Of a DNA stretch of 64,000 nucleotides, positions 43,690 through 55,490 are shown piece by piece. The position numbers and the translations under genes are program-made. The notes under the pieces are model-generated. The model was not told the origin of the DNA. It saw nothing but the letters and a program-made list of their open reading frames with translations, and searched no databases. Position 1 is the first letter of the stretch. The number at the start of each line of letters is the position of its first letter. The DNA is taken from positions 100,490 to 164,489 of the forward strand of contig JAAEAF010002511.1 of the NCBI GenBank assembly GCA_011037195.1, written 5' to 3'. The stretch is from Triatoma infestans. Lineage: Eukaryota; Arthropoda; Insecta; Hemiptera; Reduviidae.

Positions 43690-44010
43690 TGTAATAGTAT
43701 CCAAAGAGAGTATTCGTAGAGAGAAAGAGAGACAAAATGACAGGACCACTCTCTCGGACTAGAGTGGGAGAAACCACATAAATACAGCGACGCGAGCAGA
43801 ACGAGAACAGTTCTTTACTACATAGTTCACACAACTGAGGTCACTCGCCAATCACAACGTGTCATTATCCCCTTTTCCACTCTACAATACTCTATCATTT
43901 CTAGTGTAAAGTCCAGGCAGTCAGTGTCACTTATTTATATTATACAGTGTTAACCATATTCTGTTAATTCTTCTAATCAGACCATTCCTCTCTTTATCAA
44001 CCCCATTATA
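43690..44010 (+). mobile_element. Solo LTR, 321 bp (copy c)
   Basis: It starts TGTAATAGTATCC and ends CCCCATTATA. Length is almost equal to the 36.4 kb copy, with shared blocks: ACTAGAGTGGGAGAAACC before a TATA box (CACATAAATACAGCG), CGTGTCAT, TAGTGTAAAG, ATATTATACAGTGTTAA, and CCTCTCTTTATCAACCCCAT. The flanks give only an imperfect duplication (ACATG against AGATG), so it is older or slightly mis-bounded. Confidence 0.65.
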
Positions 44011-46956
44011 GATGTATTTATCTTCAGTGATTCATTTAATAAGCGGCTTCAGAAAATAGGAAAGCTCCTTTCCACACAAGTCACTTAAGAAGCGCAAATC
44101 TGAAACAATCGGATTAGTAACACTAGAGATATGTCTGTGGTCTTGATGAAGCTAGATGCAAAATTATTTATTTTCTAACGAGTTGTTTGTACGGCAATGG
44201 CCATATAATTGTTATAATTTTAATGTGCTGACGATTTGAATACTATTTTTTCTTTTTTTTATTCAAACGGATTCTTTATAATCAAACGTTGATCGACTTT
44301 TGTTCAGACCTCTAAATCATTTGAATATGTGTATCTCTCTAAGTGAGCATCATGGGCTACGTCCAGACGACTTTTTTTGACTCAAGTAATCCATCCCTGG
44401 TTTGTCGTTTAATCGTTAGAGAATCTCTTCATAAAATATGTGAAAGAGTATGCGATAAAAAATATTTTTTTTTTAAATATGCTCAGCGCAAGAAAACGGT
44501 TGATGACATCTTGATTTAAATCAGTTTTCAAAATGGTTGTAGATAGTAGGGAGATTAACAATGAAGCTTACGACTTAGAAGATTTATGATCTTGATGTGA
44601 TGTTTACATGAGTTATGATGGTAAGTTTATTCAGGTGTATGTATGCTGGTGAGCTAGATTTGTTTATTGGTGCGTGAAATGAATGAATTTGAATAGTTGC
44701 ATACTGCAAACTAAGACTGCAGGCCCTATATGTTGAAATCAGAGTTGTCATACATGCACTGAAGGCGTGACACATAAGATCTGGCTGATTCTCTGTTCCA
44801 TACAAAATAATATATTTAGTTGTATACTTGCCTTCGATTTAATATTTGTCCAAATATTTTTATTATCTGTATCTTTTCTAGGTGTAATATCTGCATGGTG
44901 AACTTGTATTTAATTAAAACATGACTGTCAGCGCGACATTTACTTATAAATTAATTTTTGAGGAAGCTTCAAGAGATCGATATATATATTTTTTATTCTA
45001 TTATATATTTTTTATTAGGAGGTACTAAACTGCATTTAATCTGTGATTTTACTAATTTTAATCTTTCTGTTCTTGATTCCTAAATTCATCTCCACTACAA
45101 TATTTCGTGGGAAAATCACCTTAAGCTAATTATTTTTGTGATTGTTAACTTTGTTGGATAGCCTTTAAAAATATTGACCAAAAAAAGTTAACAATTTTAT
45201 TGCCTGGATAGAATAATAAAAAAAAAAAATTTACGCTATTCTAAATGGAAGAATGAAGTATTTTTTTATTAAAAAATAAATTAGTAAGTACTTAAAAGAA
45301 TCTTGTTATTACTAAAATTATTTTTCCTCAAAAGCCCATAATCCCTTTTATTAGCATATTTTAAAGACAAACAAATAATTTCTTTTAAGGTGGGGTTAAT
45401 GTCTGTAGAAATATTCATAGGAAGATAAAAGAATCCAATTTGTAGTGAATCACCGCGGACTTTGTGGCGAGACAGACTAGAAATTGTAAATATTATAAGA
45501 GCACACATTGGTTATTAAAATGCTCGGTAGAATGTGCTAGCGTTCAGTGATATCAAGCCCGACATCTATGGAGTATCCATAAACTAAAAAGAAACTTAGT
45601 CGAAAGTACCTTTGAGAAATAATGATAACAAATTGACTTCATTTGATACAAAACGGTATATTCTATAAAATCTTATAAGAAATACAATCCTATTTTAAAG
45701 ATGATCGATCTGAAAAGGATATCATTTACAATTGGAAATGAATCCTCATTTAAAAAAAAAATTTATATCAATAGTCACGTTTCATCTTCAACATTCAAGA
45801 ACTTTTAAACTTTAGAAGTTTATTCAGTTTTTAAATCATGATATAGATTACTTTTGTGGTCGTTAGTAACAGTATCCTATTTGAAGAGTGATCATTAAGG
45901 AATTCTAACATTATTCATGCTACAAAACTTTTTACACCTTTAAAAATCACTTATTTAATATCCCTATAGTACCATGCTAATAATGTTTTAATAAAATTTA
46001 TTATTACTTTTAACTACTTGAAAACATTTTCCCAATGGTATATACTTTTTAGTTATCAATTATTTATTTCTAATAATAAACTGATATATTTGGATTTATC
46101 TTTAAATTGAGGATTGCCAGTTTAATGTTTTTGATAATTGTATTGAAATAGGCAATATTTAATATATTTAATATTTTAATTCAATTACTTTCCACATTTT
46201 TCTGTTTACTTAAGATATATTTTAATCTTAACAATTAGCTAATTATACTGAATTGAATTGGTAGTTATTAGGAGAAAATAATAAATTTGCAGTTATTAAG
46301 CATTAAATTATTAGGAAAAAAAAGAAGAATATTTTTCGAAGACTATGAGAAGTTGGTATTTTGTTGAAATTGACAGAGAACTTCTCTTTATATATGATTC
46401 AATAAAGTTGAATAAAATAAAGGCAAAAATTCTTAAGGAAAGTATTACATTTTTTTCCATCAAATATAATCGCTGCGATTTATGGTTTAAAAATTATTGC
46501 AGACGGTTGTATTTGTAGAATTTATTGCTATACATTACAAAAATTTATTTATTCAAACCTTTAATCAAAAACTTTACTAAAAGAAAAAGAATTACCATAA
46601 CAATGTAGCCTGTAGATAGCTATAGAGCTTCAGTATGTTCAAATAAGATTTTTGTAAAGATTACGGATCTGCGAAGATTGTAGCATCTGTAAATTTCTCA
46701 CTTTAACTTGTCTTAAATAAAATCTCTAGAGAGGTGATAACAATTTTATCTAGAGAATAAAGATTCTCAAAGGAAAGCCTACAAATCGACAGTCCAGCTG
46801 TGTGAAGCTACTAGAAATGAAAATGAAAGCTAACTCCGGGACTACATTCGCCGTTACCAACATAAGTTTTTGAAAACTGATAATAATTAAGTCCATGGAA
46901 AATAAAAAGCCTGGGGAAAAAAAAAAACGCGTTTTTTTTTAATATCTATGGTTATT
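44011..46956. other. Long stretch without a recognised gene
   Basis: AT-rich with many short frames lacking motifs. A 73-codon minus frame (44584-44805) and a 75-codon minus frame (45281-45508) match nothing I know. Confidence 0.4.
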
Positions 46957-47065
46957 GGCGTCCGGAACCTTCTCAGTGCACTGCCGGCCTCCGGATAGAG
47001 TGCTATCGTTACAGACAACACTGTCCATCACTGTCGGTGATGGACAGCGTGGGAGTCCAGTTTCC
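46957..47065 (-). mobile_element. tRNA-derived SINE, body fragment
   Basis: The minus strand retains GGACTCCCACGCTGTCC joined to a body with CTGTCCATCACCG-like, GGAGGCCGGCAGTGCACTGA and GAAGGTTCCGG. The tRNA-like head is missing beyond the GGACTCCCAC segment. Confidence 0.7.
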
Positions 47066-47129
47066 ACTTATTGTAATTCTTAGCTCAGTTAGCACATTTT
47101 CTTTAAAATCGGAATTTTCACTAAATGTA

Positions 47130-48175
47130 TACTTTCCTTTACTATTACAGTAATGGTGGAATACTGAGATGGTAATTTAAAGTTAAGCATGTCTCAGACT
47201 CGCAACAAATTTCTAAAATCACTTTACTGGTCAAATGACAAGCAAAGTTTATATTTAGTATTTGAAGAATATCGTTGGGGCCTTTTTCGAGGACATTGCA
47301 AAAAACTAAACAGAAAATCGTACTAACTAAGCAGAAAGTCGCATTTCTCATTAATCGATTTTCATTTAAATCGGAATTATAGTAAGCAGTTAAAGTTCCT
47401 TATTATGATAAACACAGTTGATTAGTAGATTGATTGTTGAAACACTTTTTAGAGAGAATCCAGCGTTGCAAGTTTCCAGGATCCTCAAAAAACCATTTTC
47501 CCGGAAATATAAATAAAAATGATAGACCTATTTTTTTTTTCTAATGTTATTCTAATTTTAAATGTACTCATGCCAAGTTTTCCAGCAAAACCACGAAATC
47601 AAACACACAAACAAAAATCAGGAAATTTACTATTTTGTTTCACGAATTTTAAAGATAATTTTAGGTTGGATACTTTGTGATACCTAGACTAGGGCTGAAG
47701 TGGTTTCCTTGGAAAAATGACGTAAATAAACATATTCAAAGAAAATCGTTAGAACTTTTTGGGGTGGGGGGTGGGGAAAATCAGGAAAAGATAAACATAA
47801 AAAAATTAACCAAAGTCGCACTTCACGTTAACCAATTTTCTTTAAAATCGGAATTTTAGCCACGCATTTAACGATTTTTAATTAGACAGACAATCGATTC
47901 GTAGCATTAAATCAAAATACAGTTTAGAGAAAATCAATGTGGCAAGATTCCGGTGATATCTAAACGGAAATTAAACTTGTGCTTCCTGCGATTTCTCGAT
48001 TTTGAAATTCTAGTCACACATACAGACAAGATCTCCAAAACTCTGTGAAAACATTTTTTCCTTAGGTAGGTGAATTATAACATTACGTAATTTGAGATAT
48101 CCCAAACATGTATTTCGGAATAAATACATATTTCACTAATCGTGAACTGCCACTTAAATAGTAAGAGAAAGTAAA
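47130..48175 (+). repeat. Family A repeat, long copy with extra internal units
   Basis: At least three internal AATCG…TTTTCTTTAAAATCGG-type units occur (47345, 47835 and preceding). The 3' part has TTTCTCGATTTTGAAATTC, ACACATACAGACAAG, CATGTATTTCGGAATAAA, and AGTAAGAGAAAGTAAAAAG near 48160-48178. It is longer than the 0.7-kb copies, so unit number varies. Confidence 0.6.
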
Positions 48176-48539
48176 AAGACATAAGATTAATAAAAGTTAA
48201 CTAAAAGTCACGCAACTGGATAAAAATAATCAAGATTGTGGTGGTATAGAGTAAATGATGTGACTGATAGACTTATCTGATTCTGACGAGCTCGTCCTTG
48301 ACTCTTCTTAAGCAGATAATCCTGAGAAGCGGAAAATTTGGGCTAAGCTTGTTGCTCAAGCACATGATTGCCAGCGATGGAAGTATGGGCGGTAGAAGTT
48401 GCAACAGTGGTGTTTTCTGCGGCTTGGGAATCCCTATTAGTTGAGATAAAGCCATCTTATAAATGTACATGAAGTATTCCTAAAACTCTAGTACGAAAAT
48501 CTAGTCTAATAGCAATACCTAATTATAAAAGGAACTATT

Positions 48540-49065
48540 AGGATAGATAGATAGATAAATAATCTATCTATCTATCTACAGACGGGATCCTTTGATCCCG
48601 CCTGTAATGTATGGAGGGATCGTAGGAGGCTATTTCGCGGCCGAGTGGATTAGATGACAGTCTAGAGTGGAGAGGAGTTTCAGGAGACGATTTTGGATGA
48701 AGGTATAAACTGAGGTTACTGAAGATTTTAGGTGAAGTAGGTCGATTTTGGTGTGTCGCGGTGAGTCAGTCGCAAGTCTTAGGAATTTATTCTGGGTTAT
48801 CTGAAGTTTTTTTAATGTTACTGTTACTAGTCAGCCTCCAGGCGGAGGAAGCTTAAAGTAACATCGGTCTGATGACTATTTTGTACAGTAGGAGTTTGTT
48901 TTGTGTGGTCATTTTTGAGTCGCGAAGAGTAGTAACGGGAAGAGTAATCTTATAGTCATTTTTCCAGAATTCATTTTGTGTTGTACGTGGGTCTTGAAGT
49001 TCAACTTGTTGTCCAGAGTTATTCCGAGGTACTTGACGTTGTTAGTCCTAGGGATCAAAGTAAGA
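48540..49065 (-). pseudogene. Jockey-like LINE C-terminal remnant with (TAGA)n tail
   Basis: The minus strand reads NNVKYLGITLDNKLNFKTHV, KMTIRLLFPLL, then in other frames KIVIRPM, LKKLQITQNKFLRLATDSPR and HTKIDLLHLKSSVTSVYTFI. This is the KYLGI.LD.KL.F..H…RPMLLY…LQ..QNK.LR…P…I..LH segment of Jockey/X-type ORF2. It ends in ACGGGATCAAAGGATCCCG-like palindromic 3' UTR and a (TAGA)n tail near 48544-48578. Frameshifted. Confidence 0.75.
48544..48578. repeat. GATA/TATC microsatellite, self-complementary
   Basis: GATAGATAGATAGATA is followed by TCTATCTATCTATCTA, forming a palindrome of about 35 bp at the tail of a LINE copy. Confidence 0.9.
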
Positions 49066-49130
49066 ACTATTAGAAAATATGTTTCGGTTTTGATGCTTTG
49101 GAATGTTAAATTGAATAACCGTCTGTATAA

Positions 49131-49337
49131 AAAAATTAACTTGGGTAGATATCAGATGATTAATTATTTGTTTACTTTACAAATGAATAAAATTGTTCAA
49201 TGTTTGCTACATATATATCCAAGTCACAAATATAATGTCGGTAAGAAATAAGTCCTGGACCAACAAGTTCACCTTTAAGAGATTTCCAAATGGAAGATCT
49301 CACTTTACTATAACATAAGTTAAGGGAAATACTAAAG
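49131..49337 (+). repeat. Long direct repeat, copy 1
   Basis: About 207 bp matching 50394-50602 in the same orientation almost end to end (AATTAACTTGGGTA, GAAATAAGTCCTGGA, AAGTTCACCTTTAAGAGATT, AAGTTAAGGGAAA.ACTAAAG). Only scattered substitutions and small gaps. Confidence 0.9.
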
Positions 49338-50393
49338 TTTCTGCAAATATAATGTAGATGAACTTTTGCAGGAAATTAATTTCTAACAATGTTATAAGTT
49401 AGCATGTTATATCTAGAGACCAGCTGCAGTAACTATACATATATATATAAAGTTATACAATAAGAGTTATGTTAGCTAGAAAGAGGAGGTTATACATGTT
49501 GGTGTTTGGGGCCTTGTTAAGGAGAACGAAGATCCGTGCCTATAACTGGTTCTTGTTAGTGATAGCGCAATGCTCAACCCCTCAGACCACAATCTGTCTC
49601 TATCAGTTATTGCCTTTGTTAACAACTCATGATATACTTTGGCTTGTTTGTCACGAACACATACATGCTTCCAAATGTACCTATATATATATTCTTGATC
49701 TCTAATACTATAGTTGTTAATAAACTGAAGCTGAAAGTAAACCAAAGAAGTTGGAAAACTCATCTTAAAATTTTCATTTTATTAAAAACAAATTGCCTCT
49801 TACAATTTTAATATTATTTTTATAAATATTAAAAACTGAATTATTTTCTCTGCCTGAAGATTTGCTCTTTGTCCTTAAAACTGAGAATCTACTATTTATA
49901 CTAGTTGATACTACTACTTATAATTCTATTTGATATGAAACTTCAAGAAAGTAGCATCCTGTGACCTGTGCGCAAAGACTCCTCTCAGTTATCGAGTAGA
50001 TTTATAAACTGAGGCAAAAACCACATTGAAGAAGTATACAAGTTTTATAATCTTAGCTTCCAAGTGTAATTTCAATGACAACAGAATAAAGTTCAAGATT
50101 AACTACAGCTGTTTATTATAATAGCAAATCGATGCGATTTTGATTTTCAAGGCATTTCACAATCGCAATATGTCCACAAATTCAGCTATAAGGATATAAA
50201 AATATCCTCATTAGGCTAGTTCTCATAATATTATGCCCTGCGTCTTGGACTTAACTAAATCCAAAGAACAAGCATTCCCTTAGATTTGACAGAGAAATTC
50301 TTCGTCACATAAATGACGGAATATGTTCCTAGCAAATTGGAGACGAATGACTAATGCCGAGATTAAAGAATTACATCATAACCTGAACCTAAA
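49338..50393. other. Interval between two long direct repeats
   Basis: About 1.06 kb with no recognised coding motif. Overlapping frames of 78 and 95 codons on opposite strands at 49469-49763 have no domain I know. Confidence 0.4.
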
Positions 50394-50602
50394 CAAAAAT
50401 TAACTTGGGTAAGACTTCAGATGAGTAATTTATTTGTTTACTTTGCAAATGAATAAAATTATTCAATGAATTGCTACATATTTCCAAGTCATAAACATAA
50501 TGTCAGTCTGAAATAAGTCCTGGAACAATAAGTTCACCTTTAAGAGATTTCCGAATGGAAGATCTCTCTTTACTATAACGTAAGTTAAGGGAAAGACTAA
50601 AG
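50394..50602 (+). repeat. Long direct repeat, copy 2
   Basis: The second copy of the repeat at 49131. The starts and ends of the two copies agree to within a few bases. Confidence 0.9.
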
Positions 50603-50769
50603 ACTTTCATTTTCATGGTTGTGAAAATAAAAGAGGAAGACATTCAAGTTCTTGTCTGATCAAATCTATGCAGACTGAAAATTCAGATACGATAGCATGG
50701 TTACGCAGTTACGAAACGAATCCTGAGACGAAGATATACATCAAAATCCATCAACCAAAAGTGTGACTT

Positions 50770-50960
50770 TATTGGTTTCATATTTATATGTATTTTATGC
50801 CAGAAGAATTAGGGATTTTCTTTTGAGGATTTGAAGCAATAGTAGCTTTAAATTTTCCTGTAAAGTACCACTTCACTATAATTTGTGTTTCGTATATAAT
50901 ATACGAATTATATTAGAAGCATTCCTAAAATTCTTTCCATCTTTCCCTTTTTTTTCATTT
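50770..50960 (-). repeat. Family A repeat fragment
   Basis: On the minus strand it carries degraded ATGAAACC…AAAGTCACACTT and GGTACTTTACAGG blocks and an AAAATTTAAAGC segment. Weak match. Confidence 0.35.
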
Positions 50961-51404
50961 CATTATTTACATTAACAAAAATGTACAATTTTTTGCAAAT
51001 ATGTATACCGCATACCAATGATATAATTCTTGCTGCTAGAAAGGAGTAAATAAGTGCATACGCTAAAACAAAAGTACAATCATAAGATTAGAGGATAAAA
51101 GTGTAATACAAACCACTAAAATAAACAAAATGAATTACGAATTGTTTCTAACTCAATTGTGCCTGACTCTTTAATGTTTCTGTTTGATATTAATATCAAA
51201 CCACATCCGGTTTGGCTATAAAGATGTATATTACTATCATACAGTTTGTTAAAATATCTGAGTTTGCTATTTTTATATCTTTAATCTATGGGAAAACTGG
51301 TGTTTAAATGAAGTTCGTCTATTTAAGTCTGTCTAAGTAGGTAAGTTTATGGCCAGTATTAGAAATTTATTTTGAGTAATGTGTAATCAACCCCCCAAAG
51401 TTTA

Positions 51405-51535
51405 GAGCATTCTCAGTGTGCTACCGGCCTCCGGCCAAGGTTCTCTTGTTACAGACAACATTGCCCATCACCAGTTAGTTAGCTGTAAAGGCTGCTAGGG
51501 AGAGAAAATCTGGGGCACCACTGCTGGACTCGGAA
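51405..51535 (-). mobile_element. tRNA-derived SINE, body fragment
   Basis: The minus strand has CGAGTCCAGCAGTGGTGCCC, GTGATGGGCAATGTTGTCTG and GGCCGGAGGCCGGTAGCACA blocks of the SINE body. The A-box end is lost. Confidence 0.7.
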
Positions 51536-51669
51536 ATTTTGTATTACATATAAGACATTCCATGCAGGACAGCATGTAGGAAATAACATTAGCGATTGAA
51601 GATTATTCGATATATTAAGATCTTGTTTTGGGACATCAATATCTGAATTCCTTACCAACAAAGGAATTA

Positions 51670-51880
51670 GCTGCTAGTATTCTTAAATTTGAAGAAAATC
51701 GGTAAACCAACAGTGCTATACTATACAGAATTGGTTATTCAATTTTTGGAATTTTCTCCAAAACGATTGGCTAAAACGATCTTATTTAAATATGCAATTT
51801 AAGTGCACAGATAAAAACTTGAGAGTTTTATTAAAAACTTTATTGGGGGGGGGGAAATTATTTGAAGGAAGTTCAATTAG
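51670..51880 (-). repeat. Family A repeat fragment
   Basis: It includes AAATTTGAAGAAAATCGGTA (reverse complement of the CCGATTTTCTTCAAATTT landmark) and TTCTCCAAAACGATTGG. Confidence 0.5.
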
Positions 51881-52167
51881 GTTTAAATTTAAACTTTAAT
51901 CTATAAGTTTCGGTTGGTTGGGACAGAGTACGTCTTCATAGTTTGCTCATGTATACAAATATTGAAAGAATTTCACGACTGAAATTCCTAAACATTCAAG
52001 AATGGTTCAATATTTAAAATAAGTGGCTTAATATTTATCCATGAAAAACACTTATAAACTTAATAAATAAATTCAAGTATAACTACTCATTTGCCGATGT
52101 AACTAATAACTAACTAACTGGAGTGTAAAAGACTCCAGGGACCAAGGTCTTAGGTTCGGCGGTTTTT

Positions 52168-52260
52168 TTGGCTTAGAGCAGCGGTTCTTAACCTTTTTTA
52201 GTAGTTTGCTCCCCATTAAATTTCAAAATAAACTGCTGTACAAAAGTATTGCATAAAATT
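52168..52260 (+). repeat. hAT-like terminal fragment
   Basis: CAGCGGTTCTTAACCTTTTT at 52180-52199 followed by a CCCC block is the common start of many animal hAT elements (CAG.GGTTCTCAACCTTTTT). No opposite end or 8-bp duplication was identified. Confidence 0.45.
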
Positions 52261-52489
52261 TCAAAATATTATAATTTGAAGTTGAAAGGTACTTTTCTTG
52301 TTTTTTTTTTATTTTTTATGGATTCATGTTGTGGACTCTAATCCAAAGGAAAACTGACACAACTACCAAACTTTAAGAAAAACTTTGGTGTTTTATATAC
52401 CAGAATAAATTAAAGCTCAAAAAAAAAAAAACATTGTAAAAGTCAAAATGAAAATGGTTCTTATTTATTATCACTTCTCTCTTCATTTT

Positions 52490-53560
52490 TTTAAACAGTA
52501 TTTAGGATAACCTCCTCTTCTCTGATAAACTGCAGCAAGCCTCCTCGGCATTGAATTGATTAGGTTTTTAGATACCCTTTGATAATCTCATTCCATTCTT
52601 CAATAACTGCTGTACGTAGCTCCCTAGAGTGCTAGGGGCAAACCATGAAGTCTGAGTCGTCTCCAATGGTCTGCAAAGTGACTATTGGATTAGGTCTGAC
52701 TTCTCGGTGGGAAACCAAACGGCGAATCCCAACCTCCAGTAGGTACTCAAGACTAGTAGGTAACTGGATCATGTGACATCTGCTGGTCCTGCATTAATAT
52801 AAAAGTCATCACCGCTCGTGCCAGAATTGGCACACATATCGCTGAACAACCTCTTAAGGTACTTTCGGGCATTTAGCTTCCCATTTTCACAATATGTAAG
52901 TCTGTACGTCCGTCAAAACTTATGCTTCCCCAAATCATAATACCGCCTCCACCAAAAGCCACTCTTGCAGAAATGTTAGCCTCTGCATATCTCTCATCTT
53001 GACGCCTCCAAACTCTCATCTTTCCATCTGGGAGAATGTAGGGTGCATCTCGACTCATCTGTGAATAAAACACATCTCCAATTCTCTGTTTTCCAATTGA
53101 CATTTTCTCGTGAATATTGCAGTCTGGCGACACTATGTGCTCTGGTGAGAAGAGGGCCAGTAGCGGGTATCCTGGAAGCCAAGTTTGCATCATTTTACCT
53201 TCTTCTGACTGTCCTACTTGAAATATGGACATCACGGACATCAACGAGCAAGTGACATAATTGAATGCTAGTGGCGAACCTGTGTGTGTAACACACAGGT
53301 GAATGTGTAATTCAGATCAATAAATCTCTCATCTGTCCGAGCTGTACTGCTGAGATCGCCCGTAAATTGCCGTCGAGAGTAGCTACCAGTCTCCCTATGG
53401 CGTGCTAAAATTCTTGAGACAGTGGATTGGCTCATTACTAGACTCTGAGCAATTGTTGCTTGATTTAGCCCTTCATCATGCAATGCCAACACACGTACTG
53501 CAATTTCTTCGGAATGATTACCATGAAGCAGCATGTTAAGAACCAAAAGCAAAAAGAAAA
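52490..53560 (-). pseudogene. Tc1-like transposase remnant
   Basis: Minus-strand segments in order: an N-terminal paired-type HTH (SEEIAVRVLALHDEGLNQAT, SQSTVSRILARHRETGSYSR), then DVHISSRTVRRR and NLASRIPATGPLL, then NWRCVLFTDESR with the first catalytic D. Next come VWRRQDERYAEANI and GGGGIMIWGSISFDGRTDLH, MQD in a degraded second-D region, and a C-terminal RELRTAVIEEWNEI with an MPRRLAAVYQRRGGYPKY-like end. Several frameshifts and stops; the third acidic site is unreadable. Inactive. Terminal inverted repeats were not located. Confidence 0.85.
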
Positions 53561-53869
53561 AAGAACTGATAAGAAAAAAACTCAACAAAAATGTGTAGAA
53601 GAGAGAAATTACCACAAGCAGTGAGAGTGAAGAACTGGGATTATTATTGTATTTTCAAGAGTTCAGAGAATTGGTCATTTAAAAATATAAACAAATGGCT
53701 TAATCTTTTATTTCTCCTTGGATCAGAGTTCATTTACAACGAATTATAAAAAAAAAAATACAGTAATAGACTGTAACTTCAAATTACAACATTTTGAAAT
53801 TTTATGCAATACTTTTGTCCAGCAGTTTATATTCTCAAATCTCCTCGAACAATGGGTTCCAATTCTTTT

Positions 53870-53990
53870 CTCTTACTGCCGTAAGAGGAAGTATTGCGAT
53901 CGAGTCACATTTACACAAATTATGTTTTCACTGGAAAGTTATATATAGTTTTGTCTTATTTTCCCGGAAAAGTTTATTTTAGAGGAATTC
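53870..53990 (-). repeat. Family A repeat 3' end fragment
   Basis: CTCTTACTGCCGTAAGAGGAAGTATTGCGATCG-type sequence (53871-53905) is the reverse complement of the family 3' end and forms a local palindrome (CTCTTACTGC…GTAAGAG). A CACTGGAAAG remnant follows. Confidence 0.55.
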
Positions 53991-54889
53991 TGAGAATGTT
54001 GAATACGTCAACACTAAACTGTATTTCATCTAGAGACGCCATCAGGTGTATACAATATGTGAGTTATATCCAGACTGTTGTAAGGATGAAGTTGTGTTCT
54101 CCATCACTCAAAAATAAATACATGACGGAGCATTAAGTTCTGTATTGAAATTAAGCATGCTGTAAATTTCTTTCAAAACATACTTCTCAAGCTGATCCCT
54201 ATCAAAAATCAGCTAGGTACAAGCCCCGCTCTAGTATACACCTCGTCTCTCAGTTTTAATTAGTGATTACATAGATACATACAGTCGAATCAAATATGCA
54301 TAGCTATAGCAATAATTCATATTCAAATAGCCTAAATAATTGTAAACTTCAATTATACTTAACAAAGTTTGTGCTTATCGTAAAAAAAAATCATTCAATT
54401 GCTTAAAATCTACGAAAATCAAAGAAATCTGTCATTTCACTCGCATCCCCAGAAATGCCTTGAGGCATTCCTGGTAAAGAATTTTTTTTTGGACGACCCA
54501 AATTAACCCAGTTTATGCTTTCTTGATAGCTTAATATTACAGTTGTTTTGCACCAACCATATGTATTTCCAGTGATGATAGGCATGATAATTGTACAATA
54601 GAGCTTTGATGCCAATTACAAGATTGTAAATTAAAATGGAGATCTTTACCAAGTATCTGGTGGTTTGCGCTATCTAGCCACTCTCTTCTTAATTCTTTTC
54701 ATCCGACCAAGGAATTTGTCAAACAACCTCTTTTTCCTTGAATCGAATCGATAATTTTTCTCCATTTGTCCATTTTCGCTCATTTTATTTCAAAGTATTT
54801 TTTTTTGAAATTTACAACTATAATAATAGTTATAACAAGTAAATGTGATGATAGTTGATGCAGTAACAGGATGTTTAGAGTAGAGAAGC

Positions 54890-55490
54890 CACCCAATGGT
54901 GACACTCCGTTATCATGGGACTTATTACTGTGTCATGACAATAGTAGATCGCGGGACCATCTCCTCTTCAATCTCCTTTGGGGATTGCCTGGTATTGTAG
55001 GACAAGAGAGCCGTTCTATAAGAGAATTGGAATGAGCTGATGTAGAGAAGTGAAATTTGAGGAAACGAGATTTTGCTAAGTCGTGGACATAAGGAATGTT
55101 CAGATCATTGTGGATAGTGAGGTTCGATATAAAAAATGGAGCAAATTGGAGAATTTTGCGAAGAATTATTGACTGCATATTGGATGCGTTTGGAATTGGA
55201 ACGTTTAGTCGATCCCCATACTTCGATACCGTATGACCAAATTGGTCTTAGTAACAGCAGATATAAAAGTCTTTTGTTATTTAAGTTTAGTTTTGATCGT
55301 CTGTCGATGAGCCTTGCGAGAAGTTTGTAGCGTCGGTTAGCTTCTTGTCTTTTTAGTCTTGTATGTGGATTCCATGTTAATCGTCTGTCCAAGTATAGTC
55401 CAAGATAACGTACAATGTTAGCTGATTGAATAGGGATTTGGTTAATGAATACAGGTGGTAGGATTTTTCGTCGAAAGTAGTTAAATCAAT
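54890..55490 (-). pseudogene. Jockey-like LINE ORF2 C-terminus, well preserved
   Basis: The minus strand reads RKILPPVFINQIPIQSANIV, RYLGLYLDRRLTWNPHTRLK, NRRYKLLARLIDRRSKLNLN, RLLYLLLLRPIWSYGIEVWG, then after one frame change LRKILQFAPFFISNLTIHND, LNIPYVHDLAKSRFLKFHFS, IERLSCPTIPGNPQRRLKRR and a stop near 54933. This is the complete C-terminal third of a Jockey-type protein with only one or two frame breaks. It is the same family as the 21.9 kb plus-strand copy. The 3' UTR ends near an ATTATTATAG-like run at about 54820-54890. Confidence 0.85.

Noticed and set aside
49469..49763. Overlapping 78- and 95-codon frames as a gene pair
   Set aside because: No domain, no composition bias, and opposite-strand frames in the same bases argue for chance.
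52790..53250. Active Tc1 transposase
   Set aside because: Multiple frameshifts and stops, and loss of readable second and third catalytic regions.
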